Origin: Lysobacterales bacterium
GTDB taxonomy: Bacteria; Pseudomonadota; Gammaproteobacteria; Xanthomonadales; SZUA-36
Reading direction: 5' to 3'
Assembly (NCBI GenBank): GCA_021648125.1
Contig: JAKITK010000013.1
Coordinates: 1-61,178 of the forward strand
DNA: 61,178 nucleotides
The translations under genes and the position numbers were made by a program. The stretch's first letter is position 1, and each line of letters starts with the position of its first letter. Of this stretch, positions 24,768 to 36,943 are shown one piece after another. The notes under the pieces were generated by a model. The model saw only the letters and a list, made by a program, of their open reading frames with translations. It was not told where the DNA came from and searched no databases.

Positions 24768-25517
24768 ATGGCAAAACAAAAGAGTCAATTTGTAACTCAA
24801 TTAGAGGCTTTTTTTAGCGTAGACCGGCTGGTGTCAGTGACTGAAGCTGGCAACATGGTTACCCTCGAAATCAGCCCGGAACACTGGCTGGATGTAGCCC
24901 GTGATTTACGCGATCAAGCAGAATTTTTATTTACCCAATTAAGTGATCTTTGTGGCATGGACTACCTCTCATGGGGGCAGTCGGAATGGGCTACAGATAC
25001 GGCCAGTAATAGCGGCTTCAGTCGCGCTGTTAGTGGCGAAGGTGCCGGTCGTTTCGACTGGTCACAGCGGCCGCAAGTGGTGTTCGATCGCGATAACGAA
25101 TACGGTCACCCAGGACGCTTTGCCGTGGTTGTCCATCTAATTTCGATGGAACACAACCGGCGTATCCGTATCCGTTGTTTCGCCGCTGATGATGTAATGC
25201 CTATCATTCCCAGCCTGGTCGAGACCTGGAATTCTGCCAACTGGTATGAACGGGAAGCTTTCGATCTCTTTGGTATAGCCTTTGAGGGCCACCCTGATTT
25301 GCGCCGGATTCTTACCGATTATGGCTTTGTTGGTCATCCTTTCCGCAAAGATTTTCCGCTAATCGGTAATGTTACCGTACGCTATGATGAATCTCAGAAC
25401 AGAGTTGTTTACGAGCCGGTTGAAATTGAACCGCGTGTGTTGGTTCCCCGGGTTATACGGGATGACTCCCGTCAGCATGCGCTTGGGGATGAAGCAGCGG
25501 AGGATGGGAACTCATAA
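24768..25517 (+). CDS. nuoC: NADH-quinone oxidoreductase subunit C
   Basis: A 249-residue peripheral subunit without cofactors. The family signature [20 protein letters not shown] (about 161-180) and [20 protein letters not shown] are intact. Between the [11 protein letters not shown] strand and [10 protein letters not shown] an extra loop of about 40 residues is present ([20 protein letters not shown]...). I recall a similar loop in Xanthomonas-type NuoC, so I treat it as a family variant. It is not fused to NuoD, unlike the NuoCD of E. coli and Pseudomonas. Its stop codon shares a base with the nuoD start. Confidence 0.96.
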   Translation: MAKQKSQFVTQLEAFFSVDRLVSVTEAGNMVTLEISPEHWLDVARDLRDQAEFLFTQLSDLCGMDYLSWGQSEWATDTASNSGFSRAVSGEGAGRFDWSQRPQVVFDRDNEYGHPGRFAVVVHLISMEHNRRIRIRCFAADDVMPIIPSLVETWNSANWYEREAFDLFGIAFEGHPDLRRILTDYGFVGHPFRKDFPLIGNVTVRYDESQNRVVYEPVEIEPRVLVPRVIRDDSRQHALGDEAAEDGNS

Positions 25518-26770
25518 TGTCTGAAATTCACAATTACACCCTGAATTTTGGCCCGCAGCACCCAGCGGCGCATGGCGTTTTGCGTTTGATTCTTGAGCTC
25601 GAGGGAGAAACCATTGTGCGTGCCGACCCGCATATTGGTTTGCTGCACCGTGGTACCGAAAAACTAGCAGAATCCAAACCCTATAATCAGAGTATTGGTT
25701 ATATGGATCGGCTCGATTATGTATCGATGATGTGTAACGAGCATGCCTTCGTAATGGCAATCGAAAACCTGCTGGAACTGGATATTCCTATCCGCGCAAA
25801 ATTCATCCGCACCCTTTTCGATGAAATCACCCGCATCCTCAATCACCTGATGTGGATTGGAACGCATGGTTTGGACTTAGGCGCGATGACACTGTTTTTA
25901 TATGCCTTCCGCGAGCGTGAGTACTTAATGGATGCCTATGAATCGGTCTCCGGTGCGCGCATGCACGCGACCTATTATCGTCCCGGAGGAGTCTACCGGG
26001 ACTTGCCCGAGCAGATGACACAGGTAAAAGAAACCCGCTGGACCAAAGGCAAAGACCTGACCCGTTTGAACGCCTGGCGACAGGGTAGCTTGCTCGACTT
26101 TTTGGAAGAATTTGCTAACGACTTTCCCTCGCGCATCGACGAATATGAAACTCTACTTACCAATAACCGCATCTGGAAACAACGCACCGTTGGAATCGGC
26201 GTGGTTTCCCCGGATCGCGCTTTACAGCTCGGCTTTACCGGGCCGATGTTACGCGGTTCAGGAATTGCCTGGGATTTGCGTAAAAAACAGCCTTACGCTG
26301 CTTACGACCAGGTGAAGTTTTCTGTGCCTATCGGTAAAAACGGTGATTGTTACGATCGTTATCTGGTGCGCATGGAAGAAATGCGCCAATCGAATGAAAT
26401 TATCCGTCAATGTATCAGTTGGCTGCGGAAAAATCCCGGCCCGGTTATTACCGGTGACCAAAAGGTTGCGCCGCCAAGCCGTACAGCTATGAAAGAAGAC
26501 ATGGAATCGATGATTCATCACTTCAAATTGTTTACTGAAGGCTATTGTGTGCCTGCTGGTGAGTCCTATGCTGCAGTTGAGCATCCCAAGGGAGAGTTTG
26601 GCTGTTACATGGTTTCCGACGGTGCAAATAAACCTTTTCGTACACATTTACGCGCCGCCGGCTTTGTTCACCTCTCGGCAATGGAAGAAATGGTAAAAGG
26701 CCATATGCTCGCTGATGTCGTTGCAGTTATTGGTACTCAGGACATCGTATTTGGCGAGATTGATCGGTAA
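25517..26770 (+). CDS. nuoD: NADH-quinone oxidoreductase subunit D
   Basis: A 417-residue 49-kDa-type subunit that forms the quinone-binding site with NuoB. The marks [15 protein letters not shown] (residues 10-24, with the two His), [19 protein letters not shown] and the C-terminal DIVFGEIDR are all present. The start ATG overlaps the nuoC stop (TAATG), so coupling is tight. Confidence 0.98.
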   Translation: MSEIHNYTLNFGPQHPAAHGVLRLILELEGETIVRADPHIGLLHRGTEKLAESKPYNQSIGYMDRLDYVSMMCNEHAFVMAIENLLELDIPIRAKFIRTLFDEITRILNHLMWIGTHGLDLGAMTLFLYAFREREYLMDAYESVSGARMHATYYRPGGVYRDLPEQMTQVKETRWTKGKDLTRLNAWRQGSLLDFLEEFANDFPSRIDEYETLLTNNRIWKQRTVGIGVVSPDRALQLGFTGPMLRGSGIAWDLRKKQPYAAYDQVKFSVPIGKNGDCYDRYLVRMEEMRQSNEIIRQCISWLRKNPGPVITGDQKVAPPSRTAMKEDMESMIHHFKLFTEGYCVPAGESYAAVEHPKGEFGCYMVSDGANKPFRTHLRAAGFVHLSAMEEMVKGHMLADVVAVIGTQDIVFGEIDR

Positions 26771-26775
26771 ATTTG

Positions 26776-27276
26776 ATGACTAAAAACAGCAAAACATATT
26801 TATTAAGCTCAGCAACCCGTGCCAGCATGGATCACTGGTTGTCTAAATTTCCAGTTGAACACCGGCGCTCGGCGGTCATCCAGTCATTGATGGCAGCCCA
26901 GGAGCAGAACGGTGGCTGGTTGACAGAAGAATTAATGGATGCGGTTGCCGAGTACCTGCAACTGCCGAATGTACAGGTTTATGAAGTCGCCAGCTTTTAT
27001 TCCATGTTCGATCTGGAGCCAACCGGTCGTCACAAAGTGAATATTTGCACTAACATCTCCTGCATGCTTCGAGGTGCGGAAGAAGTAGTTGCACATATCG
27101 AAAATCACTTGGATATTAAAATGGGCGAGACTACAGCTGATGGCCGCATCACTTTGAAGATAGAAGAGGAATGTCTGGCAGCCTGTTGCGGCGCGCCGAT
27201 GATGGTGGTCGATGGGCATTACCACGAAAACCTGACGGTCGATAAAATTAACACCATTCTCGAAGGGCTGGATTGA
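26776..27276 (+). CDS. nuoE: NADH-quinone oxidoreductase subunit E
   Basis: A 166-residue 24-kDa-type subunit with a thioredoxin-like fold holding the [2Fe-2S] cluster N1a. Ligands are in [10 protein letters not shown] (C-x4-C) and [11 protein letters not shown] (C-x3-C). The N-terminal helical part ([20 protein letters not shown]) is normal. I chose the ATG at 26776 over the preceding TTG; the ribosome site is weak, so it may depend on translation from nuoD, five bases upstream. Confidence 0.96.
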   Translation: MTKNSKTYLLSSATRASMDHWLSKFPVEHRRSAVIQSLMAAQEQNGGWLTEELMDAVAEYLQLPNVQVYEVASFYSMFDLEPTGRHKVNICTNISCMLRGAEEVVAHIENHLDIKMGETTADGRITLKIEEECLAACCGAPMMVVDGHYHENLTVDKINTILEGLD

Positions 27277-27278
27277 TT

Positions 27279-28574
27279 ATGGCTGAACATAATGTCGTTC
27301 TCACCACACTCGAGTTTGAGCAACCATGGTTACTGGAAAACTACTTGCAACTGGGCGGTTATAAAGCCTGGGCTAAAATTCTTGATGAAAAAACCCCGCA
27401 GGAAGAAATCATAGAAATCGTTAAGGCATCGGGGCTGCGCGGTCGTGGTGGTGCAGGTTTTCCCACCGGGCTGAAGTGGAGCTTTATGCCACGATCGGCT
27501 CCCGGCCAGAAATATTTGTTGTGCAATTCAGATGAAAGCGAGCCGGGCACCTGCCATGATCGCGATATTTTGCGTTATAACCCGCATGCGGTTATCGAAG
27601 GCATGGCAATAGCTGCCTACAGCATGGGCGCAAGCGCTGCCTATAACTACCTGCGTGGTGAGTTCCATCACCAGCCATTTGAGAATTTCGAAGCAGCCCT
27701 GAAAGAAGCATACGCTGCCGGTTGGCTGGGCAAAGATGTTAAAGGCAGCGGCGTAGATATCGATATTTATGCGGTATTAGGCGCCGGCGCCTATATTTGT
27801 GGTGAAGAAACAGCATTGATGGAGTCGCTGGAAGGCAAGAAAGGTCAACCCCGCTTCAAACCGCCGTTCCCGGCTAATTTCGGGCTTTACGGAAAACCCA
27901 CTACAATTAATAACACCGAAACCCTAGCATCAGTACCTGCAATTTTGCGCAATGGCGCTGGTTGGTTTTTAAATATTGGTATACCGGGTAACGGCGGGCC
28001 TAAGTGTTTTTCAGTTTCTGGGCATGTAAACAAACCCGGTAACTACGAAGTGCCATTAGGTACACCCTTTGCAGATTTACTTAAAATGGCTGGTGGCGTA
28101 CTCAACGGCAATGCCCTGAAAGCGGTTATTCCCGGTGGTTCTTCGATGCCGGTGATACCCGCCACACAGATGATGGAAATGACCATGGACTTCGATGCGC
28201 TAGCAAAAGCCGGCTCTGGTTTGGGTTCAGGGGCAGTTATTGTTATGGACGAATCCACTTGCATGGTCAAGGCTTTGACCCGCTTGGAGAGGTTTTACCA
28301 TATGGAGTCTTGTGGTCAATGCACACCTTGTCGTGAAGGCACGGGCTGGATGCATCGGCTGTTGGAACGAATCATGGCGGGTAAAGGGCGGATGGAAGAT
28401 CTCGAATTACTACGCTCAGCAGCGGGCCAAATTGAGGGCCATACCATTTGTGCATTTGGTGAGGCAGCGGCCTGGCCGGTACAGGGAATGCTGCGGCATT
28501 TTTGGCCTGAATTTGAATATTTTGTTAAACACGGCCGTTCTCTGGTCGTGGAAAAGACGGGCCGTGCGGCCTGA
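27279..28574 (+). CDS. nuoF: NADH-quinone oxidoreductase subunit F
   Basis: A 431-residue NADH-oxidising subunit with FMN and cluster N3. [15 protein letters not shown] (the NADH/FMN site, about 54-68), the FMN loop [19 protein letters not shown], and the cluster ligands [15 protein letters not shown] and [12 protein letters not shown] are intact. The start follows the nuoE stop by two bases. I used the ATG at 27279, because an upstream TTG would overlap nuoE. Confidence 0.97.
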   Translation: MAEHNVVLTTLEFEQPWLLENYLQLGGYKAWAKILDEKTPQEEIIEIVKASGLRGRGGAGFPTGLKWSFMPRSAPGQKYLLCNSDESEPGTCHDRDILRYNPHAVIEGMAIAAYSMGASAAYNYLRGEFHHQPFENFEAALKEAYAAGWLGKDVKGSGVDIDIYAVLGAGAYICGEETALMESLEGKKGQPRFKPPFPANFGLYGKPTTINNTETLASVPAILRNGAGWFLNIGIPGNGGPKCFSVSGHVNKPGNYEVPLGTPFADLLKMAGGVLNGNALKAVIPGGSSMPVIPATQMMEMTMDFDALAKAGSGLGSGAVIVMDESTCMVKALTRLERFYHMESCGQCTPCREGTGWMHRLLERIMAGKGRMEDLELLRSAAGQIEGHTICAFGEAAAWPVQGMLRHFWPEFEYFVKHGRSLVVEKTGRAA

Positions 28575-28647
28575 ACGATTTAGCCTGAATTAATGCTGAT
28601 AAAAGTGAAAATTCAGAGTAAAAATGAATAAATGGTTTTGAAAGCTT

Positions 28648-30972
28648 ATGAATAGCCCGGACAATAATCTGGTCAACATAGAAATTGATGGCGTAGCGAC
28701 TACGGCAGCCAAAGGCTCGATGATTATCGAGGCGGCTGATCGTATGGGTGTGGATATTCCTCGCTTCTGTTACCACCCCAAATTATCTATCGCAGCCAAC
28801 TGCAGAATGTGTCTGGTAGATGTAGAGAAAGCCCCTAAACCCATGCCAGCTTGCGCCACGCCGGTAATGGAAGGGATGAAGGTTTTTACAGAATCCAAAC
28901 GCGCGATTGATGCCCAGCGCGGCGTTATGGAATTTTTACTAATCAACCACCCGCTTGATTGCCCCATATGCGATCAGGGTGGTGAGTGTGAGTTGCAGGA
29001 TCAGGCCGTAGGTTATGGTCGTTCGGTGTCCCGTTTCAGCGAGACTAAACGCGTGGTTGCAGATCAAGATATAGGGCCGTTGATACAAACGGAAATGACC
29101 CGCTGCATCCACTGTACTCGCTGTGTGCGTTTCCTCGATGAAATAGCCGGTACCGATGAGCTCGGTGGTATTGGGCGTGGCGATCGTCTCGAAATCGGTA
29201 CTATGGTAGCCCGCTCCATTGATTCTGAAATGTCCGCCAATATTATTGATGTTTGTCCGGTGGGTGCTTTAACCAACAAACCTTTCCGTTTTTCTGCACG
29301 GGCTTGGGAATTGGTCGCAAGGTCATCGGTTTCCAGCCATGACGGCGTGGCATCCAACCTGTATTACCATACCCGTCGCAATGAAATTTTACGCTGTGTA
29401 CCGCGCAACAATGAAGCGCATAACGAATGCTGGATATCCGATCGTGATCGTTTTTCGCATTATGGTTTGCGCAGTGATGAACGCTTGTATGAGCCGATGG
29501 TTAAAGACAGCAATGGCAAATGGCAAATTGTTGACTGGGACACCGCTTTAAGTGCCGCAAGCGATATATTGCGAGAAGCAGGTGATTCACTCGGGATGTT
29601 GTTATCACCTTCAGCATTCAACCAGGAATACTTGTTGGCCCGGCGACTACTGGACGGTTTGGGCAGCAAAGATATTGACTCTCGTTTGCGCGAAAGTGCA
29701 TTTGCTGATGATGCCAGTCGTTTGCTTCAATTTGAGTGTCCATTAGCCGAAATGGATGCCGCCGATAGTGTTTTATTGATCGGTAGCAACTTGCACGAAG
29801 ATGCGCCCATACTCGGGCATAAAATTCGCCAAGCCTGGTGTAAAAATCAGGCAGCAATTTATGCGTTATTCCCGCGGCGCTATAATTATCATTTCGACTG
29901 TGCAGAAACAGCGCTGGTAAACCCCGAGCAAATGCTACAACAGCTGCTCGCGATTGCCAAAGCTCTTGGGGAGTCACTCGACCATCGTGTTTTACAAGCA
30001 GTTGTCGCCAAGGCGGTAGAAAATGCCAGCACTGATGACTTTGCTAGCAATGCGGTTAAAGCACTCAGGGATTCAGAAAACGCACTAATTATTGTCGGTA
30101 AAATGGCGATGTCACACCCACAAGCCGACTGGATTCGCGCTTTGGCACAAGCCATCAGTCAGGCAGTAGATGGCCGTTGTAATCTGATTGCTGATGGTGG
30201 TAACTCAAACGGTGCGCGTTTTTACGGCGCGCAGCCTGCCCAGGATGGCCGCGATGTCAGCCAAATGTTAGCTAAGCCGGCGAAAGGCTGGGTATTATGG
30301 GATGTGAATCCGGCGCTTGATTTTGATAACCCTACAGCCGCAAAAACTGCACTGGCAAGCGCTAAGGTAGTGGCAATAAGCAGCTTTAATTCTGATGCAA
30401 TACTTACCAATGCAGATGTTATTTTACCACTGGCTGCAACTGCAGAATCGGAAGGCAGTTTAATGAGTTTTGACGGTCAGTTACAACAAGTAACGGCTGC
30501 TTCAAAAGCCCCAGGAATGAGCAAACCAGGCTGGAAAATCTTACATCGTCTCGGCAGTTTGTTAGGCTTGGATGGCTTTGATTTCAGTAATTTAAACAGT
30601 TTGGAAATGCCAAACGAATGTGCATCAAGCCGTGCGGATACAGCATTCGAGGATATTAACAGGGCAGAGGGTTTGCAACGCCTGGGTGAGGTGGGTATTT
30701 ATTCTGTGAATGCTGAATGTCGCCAGTCCGAAGCACTGCAAGCTACCAGCTTGGCAGGCAAAGCGGTTATTAGTATGAACCCCGAAGATGTTTCACGACT
30801 TAACTTGAGTTCGGGAGCAACCGTTACAGCCCGCCAGGGTGACATGAGTGTCAATTTGGAACTGGTAGCGGATGAAACAATTGCAACAGGTGGCGTTTTA
30901 TTGCCAGTAGCCTTAGCGGAAACCGCTGAACTTGGTTCTGCCTGGGCCGGAATCGAAGTGGAGGCCAAATAA
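28648..30972 (+). CDS. nuoG: NADH-quinone oxidoreductase subunit G, N7-less type
   Basis: A 774-residue 75-kDa-type subunit. The [2Fe-2S] N1b ligands are in [17 protein letters not shown]...PACATPV, the His-containing N5 site in [18 protein letters not shown], and N4 in [17 protein letters not shown] and DVCPVGAL. The segment where E. coli NuoG has CxxCxxxC for the off-path cluster N7 reads [11 protein letters not shown], so N7 is absent, as in mitochondria. The C-terminal molybdopterin-oxidoreductase-like domain is present but shorter and diverged. It lies 73 bases after nuoF, the largest gap in the operon. Confidence 0.96.
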   Translation: MNSPDNNLVNIEIDGVATTAAKGSMIIEAADRMGVDIPRFCYHPKLSIAANCRMCLVDVEKAPKPMPACATPVMEGMKVFTESKRAIDAQRGVMEFLLINHPLDCPICDQGGECELQDQAVGYGRSVSRFSETKRVVADQDIGPLIQTEMTRCIHCTRCVRFLDEIAGTDELGGIGRGDRLEIGTMVARSIDSEMSANIIDVCPVGALTNKPFRFSARAWELVARSSVSSHDGVASNLYYHTRRNEILRCVPRNNEAHNECWISDRDRFSHYGLRSDERLYEPMVKDSNGKWQIVDWDTALSAASDILREAGDSLGMLLSPSAFNQEYLLARRLLDGLGSKDIDSRLRESAFADDASRLLQFECPLAEMDAADSVLLIGSNLHEDAPILGHKIRQAWCKNQAAIYALFPRRYNYHFDCAETALVNPEQMLQQLLAIAKALGESLDHRVLQAVVAKAVENASTDDFASNAVKALRDSENALIIVGKMAMSHPQADWIRALAQAISQAVDGRCNLIADGGNSNGARFYGAQPAQDGRDVSQMLAKPAKGWVLWDVNPALDFDNPTAAKTALASAKVVAISSFNSDAILTNADVILPLAATAESEGSLMSFDGQLQQVTAASKAPGMSKPGWKILHRLGSLLGLDGFDFSNLNSLEMPNECASSRADTAFEDINRAEGLQRLGEVGIYSVNAECRQSEALQATSLAGKAVISMNPEDVSRLNLSSGATVTARQGDMSVNLELVADETIATGGVLLPVALAETAELGSAWAGIEVEAK

Positions 30973-31997
30973 TGGATGCTATCCTAGAGTTTATCTGGCT
31001 GCTGATACGCATCGGGCTATTTACGCTGCTACCGTTAATCTTGATGGTTGCCTATTACACCTACGCTGAGCGTAAGGTCATCGGGGCAATGCAATCGCGT
31101 ATCGGCCCCAATCGGGTTGGTCCTCTTGGGTTGTTTCAGCCATTTGCCGATGTTATTAAATTACTGCTAAAAGAAATTATCCTACCTAAGGAAGCCAACC
31201 GCTATCTGTTTTTAATAGCGCCAATATTGGCAATTGCACCTGCTTTTGGAGTATGGGCTGTGGTGCCGGTAGGTGATGGCTTGGTTTGGGCCGATTTGAA
31301 TGCAGGGGTGCTGTATGTCTTGGCACTTAGTTCTATGGGGGTTTACGGTATTATCCTTGCGGGTTGGGCGTCCAACTCTAAATATGCTCTGCTGGGTGCA
31401 ATGCGTTCAGCGGCGCAAGTGGTTTCTTACGAAATTGCACTGGGTTTTTCTCTGCTGGGAGTAATGATACTGGCAGGCAGCCTTAATCTACAGGCCATTG
31501 TAAACGCTCAGTCGGGCGGCATGCTGGATTGGTACTGGCTGCCGTTGTTGCCAATGTTTCTTATCTTTTTCATATCGGCATTGGCTGAAACCAATCGTGC
31601 ACCTTTCGATATGGCAGAAGGCGAATCAGAAATTGTTGCCGGTTTTCATGTAGATTATGCTGGTGCTTCATTTGCGGTCTTCTTCCTAGCTGAATATGCC
31701 AATATGATCTTAATGTCGGCACTTACCGCCATCTTCTTCTTTGGCGGTTGGTTATCACCCTTTGAAGGCTGGGCCTTCCTCGGGGATTCATGGCTAAGAG
31801 ATTCAAGTATTTTCTGGTTTTTGGCCAAGTTAGTTTTCTTTATGTTCAACTTCCTCTGGATCAGGGCTACCTTCCCGCGTTACCGTTACGATCAGGTAAT
31901 GCGTCTGGGTTGGAAGGTATTCATTCCAATCACCATGGTTTGGATGCTGGTAGCGGCACTGTTTGTATTTAACGGAATTGTGGTGCGCGGAGCCTGA
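30972..31997 (+). CDS. nuoH: NADH-quinone oxidoreductase subunit H
   Basis: A 341-residue membrane subunit with eight helices that contacts the quinone site. Marks are [20 protein letters not shown] (residues 32-51), [20 protein letters not shown] with the conserved Glu residues, and [11 protein letters not shown] near the end. Its ATG shares one base with the nuoG stop. Confidence 0.98.
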   Translation: MDAILEFIWLLIRIGLFTLLPLILMVAYYTYAERKVIGAMQSRIGPNRVGPLGLFQPFADVIKLLLKEIILPKEANRYLFLIAPILAIAPAFGVWAVVPVGDGLVWADLNAGVLYVLALSSMGVYGIILAGWASNSKYALLGAMRSAAQVVSYEIALGFSLLGVMILAGSLNLQAIVNAQSGGMLDWYWLPLLPMFLIFFISALAETNRAPFDMAEGESEIVAGFHVDYAGASFAVFFLAEYANMILMSALTAIFFFGGWLSPFEGWAFLGDSWLRDSSIFWFLAKLVFFMFNFLWIRATFPRYRYDQVMRLGWKVFIPITMVWMLVAALFVFNGIVVRGA

Positions 31998-32001
31998 TGT
32001 C

Positions 32002-32490
32002 ATGAATAAAATCATTCGCTACTTCAAGTCATTGTTGATGATCGAGCTCTTCCAGGGGCTTAGCGTCACCATTAAGCACATGTTCAAGCCCAAAGTCACC
32101 GTTTTTTATCCGGAAGAAAAAATACCCAAGTCAAATCGATTTCGCGGGATTCCCGCGCTCAGGCGCTATACCAACGGTGAAGAGCGCTGTATCGGCTGTA
32201 AATTGTGCGAGGCGGTTTGTCCTGCACTAGCAATTAGCATTGATTCAGAAATGCGCTCAGATGGTAGCCGACGAACCACGCTGTACGAAATTGACCTGTT
32301 CAAATGCATTTTTTGTGGCTTTTGTGAGGAATCCTGCCCGGTAGATTCTATCGTGTTGACGGATTTTGCGGATTACCACATGGAAGATCCAAAAGAAAGT
32401 GTGCTGAATAAGCAACAATTACTGGCGCTGGGTGATCGGTTTGAACAAAGCATCAGCAAAAATAGACAACAAGACGCCGCATACAGGTAA
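32002..32490 (+). CDS. nuoI: NADH-quinone oxidoreductase subunit I
   Basis: A 162-residue ferredoxin-like subunit with two [4Fe-4S] clusters (N6a and N6b). Ligands are [16 protein letters not shown] (about 59-74) and [16 protein letters not shown] (about 98-113), each with the fourth Cys exchanged between the sites. The ATG at 32002 ([12 protein letters not shown]) is four bases after the nuoH stop and gives the family-length N-terminal amphipathic helix. Starts further upstream would overlap nuoH. Confidence 0.97.
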   Translation: MNKIIRYFKSLLMIELFQGLSVTIKHMFKPKVTVFYPEEKIPKSNRFRGIPALRRYTNGEERCIGCKLCEAVCPALAISIDSEMRSDGSRRTTLYEIDLFKCIFCGFCEESCPVDSIVLTDFADYHMEDPKESVLNKQQLLALGDRFEQSISKNRQQDAAYR

Positions 32491-32495
32491 TTGAC

Positions 32496-33110
32496 ATGAC
32501 CATACAGGAAATCTTTTTTTACTTATTCTCAATCATTATGCTGGCAGCTGCGACCATGGTTATTAGTGTGCGCAACCCAGTTTACGCCATACTATATCTG
32601 ATTCTGACTTTTTTCAGTGCCGCGGCATTATGGATTCTACTAGAAGCGGAATTCCTCGGCATCATCTTGGTGCTGGTTTATGTAGGTGCGGTGATGGTGC
32701 TCTTCTTATTTGTGGTGATGATGCTCAATATCAATCAGTCACGAGTTAGTGAGGGCTTTGTTAAAAACTTACCATTGGGAATAGGTGTGGCATTAGTGAT
32801 GTTGGCAGAAGTGCTGATGGTACTTTGGTATAAAAACCAAACCGGTGTTGATAACTTCCCCATACCGGTTCCCCACGAACAGGGCTACAGCAATACAGCC
32901 GAAATAGGCGAGCGAATGTTTACCGCTTATTTGTGGCCATTTGAAATCGCTGGGGTCGTATTGTTGGTTGCCATTGTTGCAGCCGTTGCCTTATCAATGC
33001 GTCATCGTGAAGGTGTTAAGACCCAGTCAGTGCCACAACAAATTAGCGCAGAAAAACGCGATCGTCTGGAACTTATTGATATGCCCGTTGAAGGTGTGAA
33101 GAAAAACTGA
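32496..33110 (+). CDS. nuoJ: NADH-quinone oxidoreductase subunit J
   Basis: A 204-residue five-helix membrane subunit. The third helix shows [20 protein letters not shown], with the pi-bulge Gly/Tyr characteristic of this subunit and the conserved Glu ahead of it. The C-terminal cytosolic tail is long and charged. The last base of its stop overlaps nuoK (TGATG). Confidence 0.96.
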   Translation: MTIQEIFFYLFSIIMLAAATMVISVRNPVYAILYLILTFFSAAALWILLEAEFLGIILVLVYVGAVMVLFLFVVMMLNINQSRVSEGFVKNLPLGIGVALVMLAEVLMVLWYKNQTGVDNFPIPVPHEQGYSNTAEIGERMFTAYLWPFEIAGVVLLVAIVAAVALSMRHREGVKTQSVPQQISAEKRDRLELIDMPVEGVKKN

Positions 33111-33415
33111 TGATTACTCTTACGCATTATTTAACTCTCGGTGCTATTTTACTTTGTCTGAGTGTTGCCGGGATTTTCTTAAATCGGAAAAACATCATTA
33201 TTTTACTGATGTCGATTGAATTGATGTTACTGGCAGCGAATATGAATTTTATTGCATTTTCGCGTTTTCTTGGTAATCCGGATGGCCAGGTATTTGTGTT
33301 TTTCATCCTCACTGTTGCTGCGGCTGAAGCGGCGATTGGTTTGGCAATACTGGTGGTCTTGTTCCGCAACCGCAACAGCATCAATGTTGCTGATCTGGAT
33401 GATCTTAAAGGGTAG
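33110..33415 (+). CDS. nuoK: NADH-quinone oxidoreductase subunit K
   Basis: A 101-residue three-helix membrane subunit. The proton-path glutamates are in [14 protein letters not shown] (Glu about 37) and [17 protein letters not shown] (Glu about 73). The C-terminus [13 protein letters not shown] is typical. Confidence 0.97.
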   Translation: MITLTHYLTLGAILLCLSVAGIFLNRKNIIILLMSIELMLLAANMNFIAFSRFLGNPDGQVFVFFILTVAAAEAAIGLAILVVLFRNRNSINVADLDDLKG

Positions 33416-33430
33416 GCGTGGTTAATTAGA

Positions 33431-35389
33431 ATGAAAGTTGAAACCATTATATTATTGATACCTCTGCTGCCGCTGGCCGGTGCTTTGATTGCCGGGTTGT
33501 TGCGCAACCAGGTCGGCCGTACTGGATCGCATATCGTCACTATATTGGGCGTTGGCGGGGCGTTTGTCTTATCTGCACTGATTCTTAAAATGCAGATATA
33601 TGACGATATGCAGAGCATGAACTACAACCTGTATACCTGGGGGATCAGCGATTCGGTCATTTTTCAGGTGGGTTTCCTTATTGATCACCTAACCAGCCTG
33701 ATGATGGTAGTGGTAACTTTTGTATCCCTGATGGTGCATATTTATACCATCGGCTATATGCGCGATGACCCAGGCTATCAGCGCTTCTTTAGCTATATTG
33801 CTTTGTTTACTTTCAGCATGTTAATGCTAGTAATGTCGAATAACTTCCTACAATTGTTCTTTGCTTGGGAAGCGGTTGGCTTGGTATCTTATTTGCTGAT
33901 TGGTTTTTGGTATAAAAAAGAAACCGCCATCTTTGCCAATATGAAAGCGTTTATGGTTAACCGGGTAGGGGACTTTGGTTTCTTATTGGGTATTGCCGCA
34001 ATTATGTCGGTTTTCGGTACCCTAGACTACGCCGAAGTATTTGCCGCTGCACCGTCTAAAATTAATGAAACTATCGCTGTATTCGGCGGAGTTGAATGGT
34101 CGGCTATTACCTTTATCTGTGTCGGCCTGTTTATTGGTGCCATGGGTAAATCAGCACAAGCGCCATTGCATGTGTGGCTACCGGATTCAATGGAAGGCCC
34201 GACCCCAATTTCTGCCTTAATCCATGCTGCTACCATGGTAACGGCGGGTATCTTTATGGTGGCGCGGATGTCGCCATTATTTGAACTTTCCGATGCAGCG
34301 CTGAGTTTTGTACTTATCATTGGTGGCTTTACTGCTTTGGCAATGGGTATGATCGGTATTGTCCAGAACGATATTAAACGGGTCATTGCCTATTCTACTC
34401 TCTCGCAGCTGGGCTATATGACCGTTGCATTGGGTGCGTCAGCTTATTCTGCAGCTATTTTCCACCTGATGACCCATGCTTTCTTTAAAGCCCTGTTATT
34501 CCTGGCTGCAGGCTCGGTGATTATCGCCATGCACCACGAGCAAGATATGCGCAAAATGGGCGGGGTTAGACGCTGGATGCCAGTGACTTGGATCACTTCA
34601 GTGCTTGGCACGCTGGCGTTAATAGGTTTCCCGTTTTTCTCCGGATTTTACTCCAAAGATATGATCATCGAGGCAGTTGGTGGAGCGACACGCTTCGGTA
34701 GTGGGTTTGCCTATTGGGCGGTTTTACTCGGTGTGGTGGTAACTGCATTTTATAGTTTCCGCCTGTTGTATCTGGTTTTCCATGGGCAGACGCGGATGGA
34801 TAAACATACCGAAGATCATATGCAGGAAACTCCATTGGTGGTAACAATACCACTGGTGCTACTGGCGATACCTTCGGTAATCATCGGTTATTTCACGATT
34901 AAACCCATACTCTTCGGTGGCTGGCTAGATGATGCAATTAAAGTCAGCGCACAAAATGATGTGGTCGCTGAACTAGGACAAAATTTCCACGGAGCAACAG
35001 CGCTGGCGTTGCACTCGGTACAAACTGCACCGTTCTGGTTAATGATTGGTGGCTTCGTACTGGCAACCTGGTTTTATTTGTTTAAACCACAGCTGGCTGA
35101 GAACATGAAAAAACGCTTCTCAGGGCTGCATTCGTTGTTGGAAAACAAATACTACTTCGATGATTTCAACAATAAAGTTTTCGCCCGTGGTTTCATCCGC
35201 ATTGGCAATAGTTTGTGGAAACGCGGTGATGCCGGCCTGATTGATGGTATTGGAGTAAATGGAACAGCAGCCTTCATCGGCAAACTGGGTGAGCGCGTAC
35301 GCAAGCTTCAGTCGGGCTACCTCTATGAGTATGCTTTCGCCATGATAATCGGTTTAATCGGTTTGCTGGGGGCCTGGTTACTGGTTTAG
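33431..35389 (+). CDS. nuoL: NADH-quinone oxidoreductase subunit L
   Basis: A 652-residue antiporter-like subunit that pumps protons at the far end of the membrane arm. FAWEAVGLVSYLLIGFWY has the key Glu (about 146) and PLHVWLPDSMEGPTPISALIH the conserved Lys/His region. KALLFLAAGSVIIAMHHEQD and FFSGFYSKDMI are further marks. The C-terminal lateral-helix part follows. It starts 15 bases after nuoK. Confidence 0.97.
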   Translation: MKVETIILLIPLLPLAGALIAGLLRNQVGRTGSHIVTILGVGGAFVLSALILKMQIYDDMQSMNYNLYTWGISDSVIFQVGFLIDHLTSLMMVVVTFVSLMVHIYTIGYMRDDPGYQRFFSYIALFTFSMLMLVMSNNFLQLFFAWEAVGLVSYLLIGFWYKKETAIFANMKAFMVNRVGDFGFLLGIAAIMSVFGTLDYAEVFAAAPSKINETIAVFGGVEWSAITFICVGLFIGAMGKSAQAPLHVWLPDSMEGPTPISALIHAATMVTAGIFMVARMSPLFELSDAALSFVLIIGGFTALAMGMIGIVQNDIKRVIAYSTLSQLGYMTVALGASAYSAAIFHLMTHAFFKALLFLAAGSVIIAMHHEQDMRKMGGVRRWMPVTWITSVLGTLALIGFPFFSGFYSKDMIIEAVGGATRFGSGFAYWAVLLGVVVTAFYSFRLLYLVFHGQTRMDKHTEDHMQETPLVVTIPLVLLAIPSVIIGYFTIKPILFGGWLDDAIKVSAQNDVVAELGQNFHGATALALHSVQTAPFWLMIGGFVLATWFYLFKPQLAENMKKRFSGLHSLLENKYYFDDFNNKVFARGFIRIGNSLWKRGDAGLIDGIGVNGTAAFIGKLGERVRKLQSGYLYEYAFAMIIGLIGLLGAWLLV

Positions 35390-35412
35390 GCCGGTAACAC
35401 AGAGATAAAATA

Positions 35413-36942
35413 ATGGAAAACACAATGACTTCAAGCTTGCCGCTCCTGAGCATTCTGATTTGGCTACCGCTGTTGGGTGCGGTGCTTGTCTTGCTGGCAG
35501 GCAATCAGCGCCCAGCGGTTGCTCGTTGGTTAGCCTTGCTGGTGGCTTCGGTAACTTTGCTGTTATCACTTCAGCTTTGGACGGGTTTCGACACCACAAC
35601 GGCTGCCATGCAATTTACCGAATTGAAAGCCTGGATTCCGGTATTTAATGTTAATTACCACCTTGGTGTCGATGGTTTCTCAATGCCACTGATACTGCTA
35701 ACCACAATTTTCGGTGTATTAGTGATTGTGGCCGGCTGGGAAGTCATTAAAGATCGCGTACATCAATATATGGCGGCGTTTTTAGTCCTACAAGCCGCAC
35801 TTACCGGTGTGTTTGCAGCGCTTGATGGTTTGCTCTTTTATGTCTTTTTTGAGGCCATGCTGGTACCAATGTTCCTGCTGATAGGTGTCTGGGGCGGCCC
35901 GAATCGGGTATATGCCGCAGTTAAGTTTTTCCTGTATACCTTCCTCGGTTCAGTGTTTATGCTGATTGGCCTGATCTACCTGTATTTGCAGTCCGGTAGC
36001 TTTAATATTCTGGAATGGCATGAGCTAGGCTTGAGCATGACCGAGCAAAAATGGATTTTCCTCGGAATGCTAGCAGCCTTTGCAGTAAAAATTCCAATGT
36101 GGCCGGTACACACCTGGCTTCCAGATGCGCATGTTGAAGCCCCAACTGGCGGTTCAATAATACTGGCCGCTGTGATGCTAAAAGTTGGTGGTTATGGCTT
36201 TATTCGCTTTAGCCTGCCAATTACTCCAGATGCTAGTGCCATGCTAGATTGGGTGGTTATTGGTTTATCCTTGATAGCTGTGGTCTATATCGGCTTTGTC
36301 GCTTTGGTGCAAACCGATATGAAGAAGCTGATCGCTTATTCATCTATTACCCATATGGGTTTTGTAACCCTCGGTCTGTTTATCGCCTTCTCCATCTTCC
36401 GCGCATCGCCTGATGGCTTTGGTGCGGCGATGGGTGTAGAAGGTGCGATGATGCAAATGATTTCGCACGGCTTTATTTCTGGCGCACTGTTTTTTGTAGT
36501 CGGTGTGCTGTATGACCGAATGCACAGCCGCGATATAGCTGATTATGGCGGGGTTGCCAATGTAATGCCCTGGTTTAGCATGTTTGCGGTATTGTTTTTT
36601 ATGGCAAACGCCGGCCTACCAGGAACCTCAGGTTTCGTTGGTGAATTCATGGTTATCCTGGCCTCATTTAATGCCAGTATCTGGATAGCATTCTTTGCCA
36701 CATTTACTTTAATTCTAGGCGCGGCTTACAACCTTTGGCTGGTAAAACGAGTGTTCTTTGGTGAAGTCAGGAACGAAAAAGTTTCCCGACTGCGTGATAT
36801 TAATTCGCGTGAAGTTTTCATCCTAACGGTGCTGGCCGTAGCGGTATTAACCATTGGTCTGTATCCGCAACCCCTGTTGAATGTAATGCATGCTTCAGTA
36901 GAACACCTATTGCAGCAAATCACTCAAACGAAGATAATTTAA
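35413..36942 (+). CDS. nuoM: NADH-quinone oxidoreductase subunit M
   Basis: A 509-residue antiporter-like proton-pumping subunit. The Glu in FYVFFEAMLVPMFLLIGVWG (about 145), the Lys in KIPMWPVHTWLPDAHVEAPT, the HMGFVTLGLF segment and GTSGFVGEFMV are all as in the family. It lies 23 bases after nuoL. Confidence 0.97.
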   Translation: MENTMTSSLPLLSILIWLPLLGAVLVLLAGNQRPAVARWLALLVASVTLLLSLQLWTGFDTTTAAMQFTELKAWIPVFNVNYHLGVDGFSMPLILLTTIFGVLVIVAGWEVIKDRVHQYMAAFLVLQAALTGVFAALDGLLFYVFFEAMLVPMFLLIGVWGGPNRVYAAVKFFLYTFLGSVFMLIGLIYLYLQSGSFNILEWHELGLSMTEQKWIFLGMLAAFAVKIPMWPVHTWLPDAHVEAPTGGSIILAAVMLKVGGYGFIRFSLPITPDASAMLDWVVIGLSLIAVVYIGFVALVQTDMKKLIAYSSITHMGFVTLGLFIAFSIFRASPDGFGAAMGVEGAMMQMISHGFISGALFFVVGVLYDRMHSRDIADYGGVANVMPWFSMFAVLFFMANAGLPGTSGFVGEFMVILASFNASIWIAFFATFTLILGAAYNLWLVKRVFFGEVRNEKVSRLRDINSREVFILTVLAVAVLTIGLYPQPLLNVMHASVEHLLQQITQTKII

Positions 36943-36943
36943 T

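Noticed and set aside
24970-25090. Extra loop in NuoC first suspected to be an insertion
   Set aside because: Similar loops are, as I recall, normal in NuoC of Xanthomonas-like bacteria, and the frame and both flanking motifs are intact.
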